The notes beneath the pieces are model-generated. The model saw only the letters and a list, made by a program, of their open reading frames with translations, was not told where the DNA came from and searched no databases. Position numbers and translations under genes: made by a program. This document shows, in pieces, positions 1 through 13,728 of a stretch of 64,000 nucleotides of DNA; the stretch's first letter is position 1; each line of letters begins with the position of its first letter. The stretch covers positions 310,001-374,000 of the forward strand of contig JAJKFH010000030.1 of assembly GCA_023333565.1 (NCBI GenBank). Direction: 5' to 3'. The DNA is from Puffinus mauretanicus (Eukaryota; Chordata; Aves; Procellariiformes; Procellariidae).

Positions 1-3000
1 AATGAATGGTTCACAGCTGAAGCTTGTACCTTTTCAACCAACACAGGCTGGGAAGTAGTAGCTTCCTTAGCATTATTGTTAATGTTAGCCTTCCCAAGTG
101 TACCCACCAAGGTGTCTGACTGCGTGGCCAGCGTCACCATCTCTGGGCAGGGGATAAGTGTTCAGCCAAGCTTTTCTTAAGCACTGGGCAGAAGACTGAC
201 TTCAGTAGTACTCGATTCCTGAGGGATTTGCTTCAGTGAATGTGACTTTGGTGACTTCAAAATCTGTACTGAAATGGCTTAAAGCCAGCACTTGACCTAT
301 GTAAAAATATGCTAGTCTGGCCAGTATCTTTAGGGCTCTAAATGTATTCAGATTTTTTTTTTAAACTAAACTCTCCAGAACATCAAAATATATGTAAATC
401 TATTACTTTACAAGTGCATTCACCAGGTTAGCTCAGCAAGTGTTTTCTCCCAAAACTCCTCTTCCGTGTGTCAAAAGGGAATAGAGATCTCTGTAGCTGT
501 AAGAAACCGAGAAAAAAGATCAATACTTTGAATATCCTACTTTTCTACAACATTTCCATAGTCTGTAGTGTTTATGCTTTAATATTTGTTCAGTGCCACT
601 TTGTAATCTTGGGTTTATTCCATTAAAGACTATGCTCTTCTCTTCTCAAAGGTGAGCTACTGCTGTTTAGCCGTTGTTTTTTGGTGAGATTTATTCAGGT
701 AGTCAGTGACCTTTCCTATTGATTGTCTCGAATGGCTCGGCCTGACAAGGTGAAAATAGCTACAGTGTTTTATCGTTTCTAGTACTTTTTTATTTACCCG
801 GTTATGCAACGCACTTAGAGACTGGCTGGCTGATTGATTTAGTGCTGCTTTGTACTGCTGCCGGCGTCCTTCTGGGCAACAGGACTGCAAAAGGACTTTC
901 CGCAGCTGAGAGCTTGTGCCACTGTCCATGCATTAACAAACTCTATGTAAGTCATTATAGTCAAAACCATCCCTTGTAAGCCATGGCTATCCATTTGCCC
1001 AGGGTTTGTGACTGCAAATCTAGGCTTATACATGCTGTAAGACTGCCAGCTGGCAGTGCAGCGAGTTACCGCTGAGACAGGCTTGTGTCAAAAGCAATAT
1101 AAATGAAACAGGGAAAATGTATTGTAAAACATAGTAAAAGAGCCACTCTAACTTCTGTCACCACTATGTAACAACCTCCCAAAGAGCAAAGTGGACACAG
1201 GACAAAACCATGTCTTCCTCCAGCAATGCTTGTTTCTGGGATTATTCTGCAGAGGCCTAGGAGAGAGATCTCAGCTAACTGGACAGAGTGGGAATCTATT
1301 GCCAAAGTATGACTGCAAAGTGTGAATGAATGGGGGAGACCTTATGTTGCCCTGGCAATCCAAGGATAAACCAGTTACGATGATCAAGAAGCCACAACAT
1401 GGTTTTTCACCTCTGCAGCTAACTTGGGACAGCTGTCCCATGTGAGCGGCATGAATCCTTCGACAAGAGGTGAGTGAAGGTGAGGTCTGGGCTGTCACAG
1501 GGCAACAGGCCAGTCAAACGCTGTTGTACAGCATGGTCTTCCACAGTCCCTGGTGTTCAGGAGCAGATGATGGCCACTGGATAAGCAGAGACCCATATGG
1601 AACAAAGGAAAAGGAAGGTGAGGAATAGTTAGATTTGGAATCTGCGGAGCGGGCAGTACTAAGTTTAGAGATGCTTATGTTCTTCTCTTAGGTCAGATGT
1701 CTTTTCTCATACTTTTAGGCAAAAAGTTATCAACTGACCGCTCATGAAAGAATAAACTTTCTCCTAGTGACCCAGTCACCGTGATACTCTGAAACATATG
1801 TACATGCACTGACCCACATCTCTTATCTGTCTTATAAACTAATAAACACTAACAATGCAAAGCTCTGGATGGTGTGCATGGAGGTACTATGTTACTCCTC
1901 TTGGCTGAAACTACCTGAGGTAGTTTCCCATGAGGGTAATTAACCACAGCTGGGTAACATTGCATCTGGGATGAGTGATCCCCAAAATCATTCTTAAAGA
2001 GATAGATGATACCATTCCCTTAATGGTTGGGACTTGGAGGCTTGAAACACTCAAGGGAAAAGTTTCTTCTGCCTCTTAATGTTAATCAGGAAAAGAGGAG
2101 AACACCTCCGAGGAAAAACTATATCCTACTGGAGGTGCCTAGTTCCATCAGAGAGAGTCAAAGCCATGGCATCTGTGGAAGAAGCTGGTTTAGGATCACA
2201 GTTCAATCAGTGAAATCCAAGCAAGGACAATCCAAGTACAGGACTTCTGAAAAATGGAGAAGAAACGTACTGGGATGATTTTTGTGGGTCGCAAGGAAAG
2301 TTATGGCTTCTTGATCAAAAGAAAGAGGCCTAAGGTGGAGCTAAGGATGCAAACTATTTAACAAAGTTAGTGACAAATGGACAGTCTGTATCCAGAAGAC
2401 CTGGAAGCGCAGCAGAATGTTCAGGTGGAGAAAAGGGGGTTTCTATCTGGACAGGTGAACAGAGTGGACTGCTCCATCTGTCAGAACTGAGGAATGAATA
2501 CGAAAGAACTAAGAAAAAGGGGATGAGGAGGTCTTCAGAAGGTGGGAATGATAGCCTTTAATATTGGAACCATCCTTATTCAGAGCTGCAGTTCCACCGA
2601 GTTTCAGAAGAATCTCCACCTTCGCTACTGCTCAGGTATTTTCTCGTGCTCTTGTATATACACCACTGCTTAACAGGGATGTATAACACATTTGCTCTGT
2701 GGCCCTATTTCAGCAGCTTTGGTTTCCAGTACCGGTGACAGTGCGCTTGGCTCCTTTCTCTGATGGATGAAATGCAGAGTGATTGCACCAAAATCAGACA
2801 AAATACCACTGGGAAAGGACACAGTCTTCCAGTGCCCTCTTTGACACTTCTTCCCTAAGACGTCTGTGTGCTCATCCCTGTAAGAGTGGCTTTACAGCTG
2901 TCTTTCAAGGTCCAAACAACACTGAGGCAGGAAATGCCTCACTTTCTGGCAGGATATAAATCTGAAGCCCAACTAACTTCCCAGACTCAACATGGTCTGA

Positions 3001-6000
3001 GGGGCATGTCTTCTGTGGGCAGCTCGGCTTGGTTCAGAGAGAAGCGAATTGGCATAGCAACCTGCACAATGCTGCCAACACCAGAAAGGAGACAGACCCT
3101 CAAGTATCTACCAAAAATAGATATGACTCATCAAAGATAGGAATACGAGTTGTGCTGGGATAGGTTCACGTTTAGGGAGGACTCGTCTGTTTTGGACCAT
3201 TGTCGATATCATCCACACCTGATTCAGTGGCAAGTTGCAGGTTATCACTAGGCCATCTTTCTTTCCTTTTTCTCATGGAGATGCCCTTTTTCTTTTCATA
3301 GCCTGACTTAGACTCTACCCAGAAACAGTTTTGTATAAAGAAGTCATAACATTTTTTTGCACCATTTTTTTTGCGAACAGTATTTGTACTGTTACGCTCC
3401 ATATCTGCAGCCTACACTCCCCCTGCTCAGTCAACTGAATGCCCCTAAAAAAGTGAAATACGCTGCTTGCACTTCTTAAAGAATGAAGCTAGGACTCCCG
3501 CTCTGCATCGCCAACGTGATGTTTTCCATTTTCCTTCAATCTGAATCTGTAAAAGTGCATGCGCTGCAGGTGATGGAAGTGTTCACAGAGTTAGGCCAGG
3601 CTGGATTTAAGAGTAAGTCATCAAAATGGGCATGACTTATATACCAGAAGTCCTGAGCCTATATTTCCTGTGGGCTTCTGAACTTTTGGCCTTTGCTGTC
3701 AATATGGGTCCTAAAATCCATTCAACACACATGGAACAGCAGCTGGTGTCCCCCACAGTTACTCTCCTCACACCTAGGAAAGCATCAGCGAAAGGATGAG
3801 CCTTTTGATTAAGAGATGTGGGTGGAACTAGGCTGGAAAAGACTCCTACTTAAAGCACACCTCTGGCTGATGTGTGGGAAAGGTGGTCTCTAAAGAGTGT
3901 GTAGAAAGACACCATATCCTTTTAAAAGATTTTAGCCTATCTGAAAGGCACATCAGTTGTTGGGAATGGGACCTAACCATTAATTTTTTGGCCGTGTATG
4001 GACTCTTAATACCTCACAGGTTCTGCCTGAGGTGCCCAGTTCCTTCCTTCCTTCCTCACGGTGTTGCCTGCTTCTCTCACACTGGCAGCATGACAGGGTG
4101 GCCTCTTCCTCATTGCTGGGCACAGTAGGTCACAGTGTGATGAGCCCATCAGCTACGTGGAAATGGGAAAACCTAGGGAGAGAGGCCACAGTGCTCAGTC
4201 AAGGACTGTGCCTGGTGGCAGGGACCTGCATGCAGGGGGCCCCTGTGATGAGGCATCCTCAACGCAGAGACTTTCAGACAAGACATTGGACCAGGCACAC
4301 GTGAATTCATCACGTGTCACTATGTTTCTGTGTATAGTGGATGTGCTCCAGCCAGGCATCCCAATGCATAAAGTTTCATGCTAAGAGGAGAATAACTTGA
4401 GAGATCTCCAGTTACTGTAGATACTAAATACCTAGACGCCCACCCATATGCATTTTCGTGCCAATTGATCTCAATCAGCATCTGAAATTCAAAAAAACCC
4501 TCATCTCTTGGTTCTTCCCTGCACTTCAGACTGTGCATGGTCACAACAAGTCTGGCAGTGTGGTCATGGCTGCAGAATATGCGCTAGAGGTATCGGTCAC
4601 CTGCGACTTCTCAAGCATGTGCCTTTGCAGTGCCACTTCCAGTCTTTCAACACTGGGTGGCACCAACAATATAAAGAATCAAGGCCATGTCTCTTTCCCT
4701 CTTCAAAGGGAGTTGTGAACCTAGGAGAGGTGAGGTGCTATCATTTTATTTGTTTATAGTCTTGACGCAGTGAATGTAAGAAAAACATTATTCTAGCAAG
4801 AGACCTCAGGTAATGATAGGATTAGGAGCAAGTGAGGATATAAGATAGGAAGAACTGTCTGTAAAGTTTGATTACTTCCACTGTGGAACAATTTCAGCCA
4901 AAAAAACCCCACCTGTGATTAAAGATTTTTTAGCTTGTTGTCACGAATAAACCCTCTCCTCAGGCACAAAAAAGAAAAAGAGACAGAAAAGCAGTGGAGA
5001 GGTAGGGTGAGTCCCAGGCGCCGTGCCAGTGTTGTCTCAGAGGCTGCTGGAGCCAGGAGTGGCCCTTGCAGCTCCCCTGCTCCCTCCATCTTTGGCCACA
5101 TTGTCCTGTGCACCAGCCAGCAAAGCAGGACCTGAGCGAGAGGCAGAGTCCCTCCAACAGCAAGTTGCTCTTTCTCACACCTCATCTAACATCTATCCCT
5201 TCAGCAGATAAGGACAAATTCTTCAGGAAAAATACTCTACATGCAATTTTTATGAGGGAGCTTAGAGACAGAAGTTTCTAGATGCCGAACTGGAGGAAAG
5301 CCATGTGCTCGTTATTGATTTCTCATTGCCAGCTATGATAAATTCCAAGAGTGTAGCAACACAGAGCAGAAAGTCGTGGAGGAGTTGCTGTCTTACAGGG
5401 TACTTTGATGCCTTCCTTAACATCTGTCATTTGTGACCAATGCCACTGAATGCAGTTATCCAATAAGATGCCAAACTGTCAGCATTTCATTAAAATACGC
5501 TGCAGGGAGTAGTTCAGTAAACTACTTAGCATGCCAAATGCATAGAATGTGCCAACATATTTATCGTATAATGTTCTTAAGAGCTGCAAGCCTCTGTTCA
5601 TTGGGAATAATCAATTCCATCTTCATATGCAGTGGACCTTGAACCCTGCTCTGCACTCACATTGCAACAATTTAATTTTTTCAAGGGACGATCAGATGCA
5701 GTACCTCTACCAGGAGCTTTGGCAGTAAGCTTTATTGATATTCTGGGCTAAAAAAACCCCACAGATCTCTGCACACTGTGGGAAGGATCTAAAAATGCAT
5801 AATAAAAGCATGATTAGTACAGCATGCAACAAGGTCAGGAGTACATGCTGCTGAACAGAAATAAAGTCTTGTCAATGTAAAAGCAACAAAGCCAAACAAA
5901 GTAATTCAGCAACAAGAGTATTAAGCTCAGCCTTGTTGCAATATGAAATAAAGGACAGTTATGTTTTTCGTGGAGCTGAAAGAATCTACCCCAGTGACTG

Positions 6001-8186
6001 GTAATAACAGTTCAAGGAGACCTTCAGTCCCGTGTTCAGCCTTCGGATTGCCTCATTAGACATTGTCGGTTTCTGGGACATGCAAATCCTGTGCGTCAAG
6101 AAGCACTGATTTTCATACACTCAGTGACCTTTCTCATCTCTTGTATCCCTTTTTTCCTTTCTGTCCGACTACCCCAAAGCGCTTACAGAGACTGTTCCCA
6201 GGCAGTTACTTGTTGGGCAGCTCTCCCACAGCTGAAATAGGGTCTCTCCTCTGATACTGAAAGCTAGGCAGCACTTCGTTAAGCCAGGACTTGTGCACGT
6301 GTTCAGCAATCCTCCACGACCTCTCTCCATGGGAAGCCTGGCTCCTGAACCTTGGGGTTTTCATCTTTACTCGGTATAAGGTGCTGCCAAATAGCTGTAG
6401 TCAAACCCTGAGGCCAGCAAAGGGGCATCAGCATGTTCCTGAGCCTTGTGCCCCTAACCCTTCCCATCCCTGGCAATGGGCTCCAGCGCCCCATTGCCCA
6501 CATCTCTTGCTAGGGCAGACAGAAAATTTCTGTGAGATCACATATCTCTTTAAATCCTAAAATGCCACTCTGGCTTTATAGCAACACTAACAGGCATCAT
6601 TTGGTTTTTTATAACTGGGAGGCCCTACTGCAGTGTTTTGCAGCTACAGTTAAACAATTCAAACCTAGAAATGAGTCTGAGGTAAAATCTCATCCGTTAC
6701 ACCTCTGCTCCCAGACCATGCTTCTGGGGGCTTTATTTCAGATCTCAGTGAGATCTATAGAGAGCTTCACAACCTTGAAATTCAGATTGCATATTAGGAT
6801 CCCGCAAAAGAGGAAACCCAGCTCTAAGCTTCAAAAATCAATAAAAGAAGACATGTAGAACACATTGACACACCGAGACTTGCAGAGACTGTGTATACAT
6901 ACAAACATCCTCATAAAATCAGACAAGGGTTTTTCCCCAAAATAGGTGTCTCCTCAGGACAAGCTTGCTGAAGGGGAAGGTGTGGGGAGGAGTGGAAGGA
7001 AAGATGGAAGGGAGCACAGGAATGAATTCAATTTAAGTGTGCACAGAAGGAACAAGGAAACCCATAAACATATCCAGAGCGATAAAAGGTAGCTGAAGCA
7101 GAGGGCTTTTAAAGATGTGAAACCCACCTGCTCTGTCAAGCAGAGGTGAAGACGAATAAAGACTTACGATCCGGGTGAGACAGTTTGCTGCGGGCTTGTC
7201 CCTCCCGGCACTGTTGTCTATTCCCCTGAGGCAAATGGGCTTGTTTGCAGCTGTAGGAAAGATATTGGCCTGGAGTGCTACCTGGAAAGCGGCTCCTGTG
7301 CTGCTGCATAACCCTGATGTATATGGAATAAAAGGTGCTCTGCAACTGTACACAGGGATCAAAATGGCCAGACTGCATGCTCCAGGACAGATGCTCACAG
7401 TGTTTACTGCTTTGCCCACGTTTACAACATCCAAGCCCAAATCGCAGGTATTTATTGTGCCCTTTCTCCCTCTCTTGACCCTACGTTTTGGATGTGCTGG
7501 CCTGGCCCTGCAGCCAGAGGATACGTGGCAGTGATACTTCGTGGGTCAGCAAGGCACCACGGCCCCTTCCCCGAGCTGAGAGTGCAGGCTCAGACCTTGG
7601 TTGTTCAGGGGAGAATATTTCAGCAGTCAGCTCAGTCTTAATTGCAGCAGAAACGTAATGAATAAATTCTTCTCCTTCTGCATTATGTAAATCATTTTCT
7701 GGGCTGTGTCAGCTCTTCTGCACGTGAGAGCTTGTTTTAGTCACTCGAGAGAGGATCTGACTGACACAGAGGCAGATCTGCTGAATATAGGAGTGCGTAG
7801 TCTAGTAGAGTTGCTTTTCAGAGCAAAGTTTTCAGACTTTTTCTTTTATTTCCACCTGCTATTTTGTTTCATACCTTCAACACAGTGGATGTGACAAAGA
7901 GTCAATTTGGACTGGAGAAGGAAAGGCTGCATCAGGCTAAGAATACATCTGAAGGGCTGTGTTTACTTCACACATATTACAGGACCACAGTGAGACTTTG
8001 GTCTTACACTTCCTGGACAGTTTTTAACAGGGGAACTGATGCTTGGCAGTTACATTTAACTGGTAAATTTTTGCTGTTAATCATAGAACCTGTTAGGGCA
8101 ATAGCTTGCTTATAATCATGCTGCTTACTGCTGTATGTATGACACTGTAGAACACACAGTTCCTACGTCTTTAGTACAGTAATACA
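1..8186. other. Unique non-coding DNA, no gene recognised
   Basis: I see no recognisable gene, repeat family or RNA gene in this stretch. Reading frames are short and show no family motifs; the longest is about 135 codons on the minus strand at 7033-7440. That frame is overlapped by a plus-strand frame of 119 codons at 7175-7534, which suggests chance openness in a GC-richer patch. Base composition alternates between AT-rich and moderately GC-rich segments, as in avian intergenic or intronic DNA. A distant exon with weak splice signals could be missed by eye. Confidence 0.6.
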
Positions 8187-8480
8187 TTCCTTCTTCCTTC
8201 TTTTCTTGCCTCCTCTCCTCCCTCCCTCCCTCTCTTTCCTCCCTTTTTTCCCTTCCTCCTCCCTTCCTCCTCCCTTCCTTCCTTCCTTCCTTCCTCCCTT
8301 CCTCCCTCCCTCCCTCCCTCCCTTCTTCCCTTCCTCCTTTCTTTCCTTCCTTCCTTCTTTCCTTCTTCCCTTCCCTCCTTCCTTCCTCCCTTTCCTCCTC
8401 CCTTCCCTCCTCCCTTCCTCCTCCCTTCCTTCCTCTCTTCCTTCCTTCCTTCCTTCCTTTCCTGTTCCCTCTCTCCCTCT
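8187..8480. repeat. Polypyrimidine/polypurine CCTT-rich low-complexity tract
   Basis: The plus strand is almost pure C and T, built from CCTT, CCTCC and CTTT units. Only two purines interrupt it, G at 8208 and G at 8464, so 8209-8463 is 255 nt of uninterrupted pyrimidine. Read on the minus strand it is a GGAA/GGGA-rich purine tract. The frames it opens on both strands, Lys/Glu/Gly/Arg-rich on minus and Pro/Ser/Leu/Phe-rich on plus, are low-complexity artefacts. Mirror-symmetric homopyrimidine runs of this kind can adopt triplex (H-DNA) structures and vary in length. That is known for the sequence class but not shown here. Confidence 0.95.
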
Positions 8481-11400
8481 GCCCCTGTGGTGTGCTGACA
8501 CAGGTACCCATCGCTGGTGGCCCACAGTGAGCTGACCAGCTTTGTGAGTTTGGCTTCATTTTATGTGTTGCTACTGGAATGGCATCCAAAGACTGGTGAT
8601 ACGCTCTCCTCCCTTTTTAAACTGCTTTCCCTGTTAGCCATGGCTCAGTTGCCAGTTGGCTATAGTGCAGTCAGAAAGGGAAGAGCAATCATGGTGCAGC
8701 TGGGAATGTCTCCATGTCTTGCTTCACACTTGCAGAAACATTGGTCCCAGAAGAAAAGACAGGGTCTAGCGACTTATTTGAGTTTGTCAACTACAACTTC
8801 TGATGGGTAGGACTTGAAAACGTATACAAATTTTGGCAAAAAAAAAGACGAAAAGGTCCATGCTTTTGCAGCGAGATTTTGTGGCACGCCCCTTCTCCTG
8901 TTGCTTTTTAAAATAGTTTTGCTTCTACCCAGCAAGGGGGGTAATGAGAGCCTCTTTCTTTCTGTTTGGTTTTCTGGGTTTTTTTTGAGATTGTGCCTGT
9001 CGTCAGTGCAGGAAACAATTTGCTATGCTCTTCTTTTTTCTTCTTCTTCTTTTTTTTGTAGCTCTTACCAGTTTCACAGGCTCTGACTTTTTTTCCAGCT
9101 ACACTTTTCATGACTTGGGGAAGTTAGACGTGAGAGAAGAACAAAACTGGCCCCGGTGGGGCTGGTAGTGGCATGTAGTGAGAGACAGTCTCTGAAACTC
9201 TGTGGCTACTCCGGTCCAGCCAACAAGTCCTGCATGACATTTGTTCACCACCTAGCAATGTTTCAATAGCTTGCACTGAATTTATTTACTGGCGGGTGTC
9301 CCAGGGAGGCAGACATGGCATTTATCAGGTGCCAGTTAGCAAACTCTCCTACCTTTGCCAGTAAATTGAAGAGCCACTGCTGTATTAGGAAAAAGATATT
9401 ATATACAGGGCACCTATTAATAGTCTTATCTCCGTCTACAGTGAATTGGTGTGAAATGCTCAGGCTTCTACTTAAACAGCAAATTCAAAATGCTGTTCGA
9501 GTTGAGCAGACCACAGGGCAGAAAGCCAGTTTCATGCAAGCTCCTAATGCAATGTAACTCTGCAGCTACCCACGCTGAAGCTCCAGGTGATAAAGATTGC
9601 TCCTGAATGCATCCATCAGCCTCCGCACTGCCTGACATTGCTGTCCTTGTCCAAGCAATGGCTGTTCCCTTTTCATTGGTTTTCTCCCCTATATCACAGG
9701 TTGGAGAATATGGCTGTTCCCCAGGAGGTGGTTTTTGCTCTCCTGCTGACAGATGCTGCCTGTGCCCTTCTCTGACCCAAACCTCCTTCCTACCTGCTTT
9801 GTATTCCAGTTCAATCACCAGTGTTAGTGGCACTAAATGCTGTCTAGCTATCCATCACAAGACATTCAGGGCATCCATTATGATATGATTCATTTGAGCA
9901 ATCTATGTTCATTATTAATCTTCCCTTACTGCAGGCTAAAGTAACCCTGGCTTGTAAGGTCTCTGTTCTTTTCAAAGCTGGCTTTACTATCATTGCATTT
10001 TCTGCTGCATCTCCTTGCTTGCTTGCTTCCTAGTGCTTTGCAGGGTGTTATCTCTCTTCATATCTTCTGAACTGTGCCATTCGTCCTGGAAAATGGTTAT
10101 TGGGGATTAATATGCAGTCAATCGCTGTTGTGCTCTCAGCTTCTGAAAGTCTGCTTTGGGGTATAGTTCATCCCTTCACCAGACTGAAGGTGTTAAATAC
10201 ATAAATCTTGTTCTTCTTTCCTAAGTTCTTGCTCTTCTGCCACCAAAAAAAGGAATCTGGATCCTTAAAAGAACAGGGACAGGCTGTGGTTTTTCAACCT
10301 TGTGCTTTTTGGTGTTAAGCTAATCAAATTCCACCTGGTTTCCCCACTGACCATCCGGACACTGCAGGCGAGCGTGTGCGCAGCTCTTGAATGCGTTTGT
10401 GCACCCTTGCAGGTTATCCGTTCTTCAAGGTTGGTTCCTTTTTCCCCCTCAGATACAGCAGGAGATTTAATGAGATTAAATCACATCTGTGCCCAGCCAG
10501 TGCACTGGGGAGGGACAAGGTGCAGGAAGCCTCTATTTCCAGCCCAGGTATTGTTAGTAAGGAGGGGACAACAAAAATACGTGATGGCACAGAACAGGAC
10601 AAGGAGAACAGGACAAGGAGATGAGCTGACCCTAGGCAGCACAGGGAACCCTTCTGAGTCAGGGACATCAAATCCTGGCCATTGGCTGGGATCCCCAGTT
10701 GCACCCTAGGAGTAACAGAGAATGAATATGCCACCAAACAGTCCTGGATCTGCTACCAAGCCCTGCTTGCTTCCTCCCCAGCAAGGAAGACACATTTGCC
10801 CAGCACCTCTCAGACCTGCCAAAGTGAAATGGCTCTGGGAGCCCCTGCTCAAACCGCATTCCCCTTCCAGTACACAACAGCTCTAATTCATGCTCCTAAG
10901 CAGTTACAGTAAGGGATGGACAAGCCCACATCATCTCTGCTTTGTTAGAAAAACCTTTGGATTTTTTTTTTCTTAAAGCAGGGCAGAATAGCCAAAGGCC
11001 AGTACATTCAGTTGTATTCAGGATTAAATCACTCCAACGGTGGTTTGATTTAGCTACTGACAACTAACTTACAAATATGGCCAAATGTCAACAAGCAGTA
11101 ATTTTTTTATAGGGCATTTATATTCTGTATGGGGAGAATTTCGCAAAAAAATCTTGATAACGAGTGATCCCAAATATTTCAATAACTGTGTGATTTGTTT
11201 TGGTTATTGAGAGCTAGGTTGTCCCCTCCCTGCAATGCAGAATCAGTGCTGTGGCATTTTTATCCGCCCAGGAGCAGAAGGAACATTAGCTCCCTTTGCC
11301 TCCATCACACTGAAAGCAACTGCATTTTACGTTTTAGAGAAGAGGTGCAAGCTGCAACAACAGAACTGAAAGCAAAGGAGCTGGGAATAAAAGGCAGGTA

Positions 11401-11556
11401 CCTCTCAGGAGAAAAGGCAGAAGGAATACACAGAAAACTTCTGCTTGACTGCTCTGATGCTCCTCTCCCCAGCAGTGTCCTTTCTAATCACAGCACACTG
11501 TGCATGCTCACACTGCTTTCCTCACCAACAATTTCATTCAGGCTGTCAAATTAGCC
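8481..11556. other. Unique non-coding DNA with minor simple repeats
   Basis: No gene is recognised. A pyrimidine run (CTT and T-rich) lies at 9028-9057, and a perfect 14-bp unit is repeated twice in tandem at 10593-10620. A short open segment at about 11337-11396 is bounded by AG and GT dinucleotides. It sits in a longer frame (11195-11554) whose middle is Glu/Lys/Ala-rich, but nothing in it resembles a known family. Confidence 0.55.
10593..10620. repeat. Two-copy 14-bp perfect tandem repeat
   Basis: The unit AACAGGACAAGGAG occurs at 10593-10606 and again at 10607-10620 without mismatch. It is a short, probably recent slippage duplication with no evident function. Confidence 0.9.
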
Positions 11557-11672
11557 AGGAGAGGCAGCGTGGGTAAACGAATAGCAACCAGATTGCTTGG
11601 TAAGTCTTGGCTCTGCCACAAACTCACTGCTCATCTCCTATCTGCTTCCTTTCCCATCTTTTTCATCTTTGT
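11557..11672 (+). mobile_element. MIR-like (CORE-SINE) fragment
   Basis: Starting at GAGAGGCAGCGTGG the segment follows the tRNA-derived head of MIR in order. It has a 'gcagcgtgg...gaatagc' block, then CTTGGCTCTGCCACA, which corresponds to the well-known 'ggctctgccact' block of MIR. A 'tcatctcctatctg' stretch and a pyrimidine-rich part ending in CCCATCTTTT follow, where MIR has 'cctcagtttccccatctgt'. The copy is strongly diverged. MIR elements predate the split of amniote lineages, so such fragments are expected to be rare and eroded in birds. The family call rests on remembered consensus features, not on a computed alignment. Confidence 0.5.
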
Positions 11673-13728
11673 TTCTGGGGTACTGCCTAGGGTCCAGATG
11701 CTTGTTTAGGCATCTGTAATTCACATCCTTGAGATTGCCACCGCAAGGTACAGTTTTTCACACAACATAGCCATGTGTCTGGACACACTGCCATTCAGGT
11801 CAGCACTGTCCCCAGCCCTTGCACACCAGGTCTTCACTTGAGAGGTCATCTAGTCCATCCTCCCACCCCAGCCAGATTGTTCTTCAATATCTTGGACTAC
11901 ATATGTGCAGAGTGTAATGTAGGGGAAAGCTGGTCTGGATTGGACCCAATGGATGCTGCTCCCTGGAAGTGGTAAACAATAATGATGAGACTACTGTCCA
12001 CATGCCAGGGTTAAATAAACAGAAGAGAATATTTGGTTTCTGTTACTGTTGTAAGTCAAGTTGTGTATTTAGGTATATAAACTTAGGCACTCTTTGAATG
12101 TTGTGGTTGTGAAAGCCAAGAATGAGCACAGCAGCTACCCCTTTTCAACTACTGCTACTTCAATCTCTTAAAAAGGGGAAAAAAAAAAAAAAGAAAAAAA
12201 GAAGAAAAATTGTAGCTTGAATATGACACAGCATTTAGCATTTTTCTTTCCCTTTTCAGTTGATTAAGTGGCCTCCTCTATTAAAAACCTCTTGATAAGA
12301 CAATGAGAGCTATTAGCAACTCATGAGAATCTGGGGTTGGTAAATAGAACTACAACTCTGGGAAGAAATACTGCAGAATATCATACAGTGAGTAAGTGGC
12401 ATGGCAGTAGAAGTAGGTTAAAATACTTCGTTATTTTAGCAGGCGAATTCCTAGAAGATGATTGGGGAAGCTTTCACAACCTGATTGAGGTCATCACTGA
12501 GTGATACCTGCAGAAAGACAGTAATATATCACCTGTACAGCTGTAAAATCTGTAAGCAACTTCCTTGCATTTAATATGTTCTGACCTGAGCTCCAACAAT
12601 GCCCTGTTTAGGGTAGGCAGTGTGCCCTCTGTGTGTGACCGGCGTCCCAGCTCGGAAAGGTTCCTCTTGTCTTCCATGGATGACAACCTCCATTCAAAAG
12701 GCACTAAGCTCACATTAATCTCCCCTTATTCTAGTGCCTGCTCCCTCGCATACTAAAATCCTCTTTTGGCTGGTTCAGTTGGTGATGAGAGCACGTCTTC
12801 CAGATGACAGTATCTGTAGCACACACAGAGCCCCCTCCGCCTCGAGAATGCTGAAATCAACTCAAGTGCCAGAGCTGCTCTTTAACATATTAAATACACA
12901 AATATTTTACAAATAGTATTTCAGCTGTGAATAATAACCTAGTAGTTCCTGGGAGAGGCAGACAATTTACATCCTCCCTTTCCATATGAGCTGTTTTGCT
13001 GTGACTTCCAGATACCAAATAAATTATTAATCAAGTCTGAAAAATACACTGGAGCCTTCCTTCCTGAGAGGAAGGGTGATGCTAATCCCCAGATGGATTT
13101 GGCATGTAAGTCACATTGCCACTAAATAACTGATCAACATTTTTCACCACCATTTTATTGTGTTCAGAGCTTATGTGTCTAACTTGGAATACGTGGCAGT
13201 TGTGCACTAATTCCTCCTTTTTCAGTGCCACCACTGGTGATGCACATTTGCCCCAGTATGGACATAGCGATGCATATGGACACAATCTACAGGGAGGATG
13301 GCAGAACTGCACAGCGTGCTGGTGGAGCATTAGAAAGCACAGGAGACAAATCCTGTGGATCTTTGTGTTTTGAGCTGGGTTTTTTCCCATTTGAGCTGTG
13401 ACTAATGGCTGTGTCAGACATCATAAACTAAAGGATGCAGGTTGTGAACACCCCTGCATTGACTTCAGGACAAAGTGGTAGAGAAAAGGAGAAATTTCTG
13501 GTATTTTCATGACTTTTTCCCGGCTTACTTTCGCAGTGTCATAGGCACTTGGTCAATGTATTTCTTTCTTAGCACAGGGTAGAGAACTCAGAATAGGGGA
13601 CAACACAGAATTCCACATCAGTTGGAATGTTCATGTATGCCCTAAGTTAGCTGAGGGCTCTCGTTTTCAAAAGAAGTGGACTCCAAGAGCCTTGTCATAT
13701 AAGCAAATCCACCAAGAAAGGATGAAGA
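11673..13728. other. Non-coding DNA with possible CR1 scrap and A-rich tract
   Basis: A short piece at about 11838-11900 reads AGGTCATCTAGTCCATCC, which resembles the 3' end of an antisense CR1 element, but the similarity fades quickly. A purine tract dominated by A lies at 12170-12209 and includes an uninterrupted run of 14 A. I see no gene in the rest of the interval. Confidence 0.5.
12170..12209. repeat. A-rich homopurine tract
   Basis: Forty bases made only of A and G, with A14 at 12179-12192. No SINE or LINE body is recognisable upstream, so this looks like a simple repeat and not a retroposon tail. Confidence 0.9.

Noticed and set aside
7033..7534. Overlapping 135-codon minus and 119-codon plus frames
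   Set aside because: Mutually overlapping frames without motifs. A GTAAGT on minus near 7168 lacks a matching acceptor.
8125..8589. Long open frames on both strands (154 codons minus, 109 plus)
   Set aside because: They are translations of the CCTT/GGAA low-complexity tract and have no independent coding signal.
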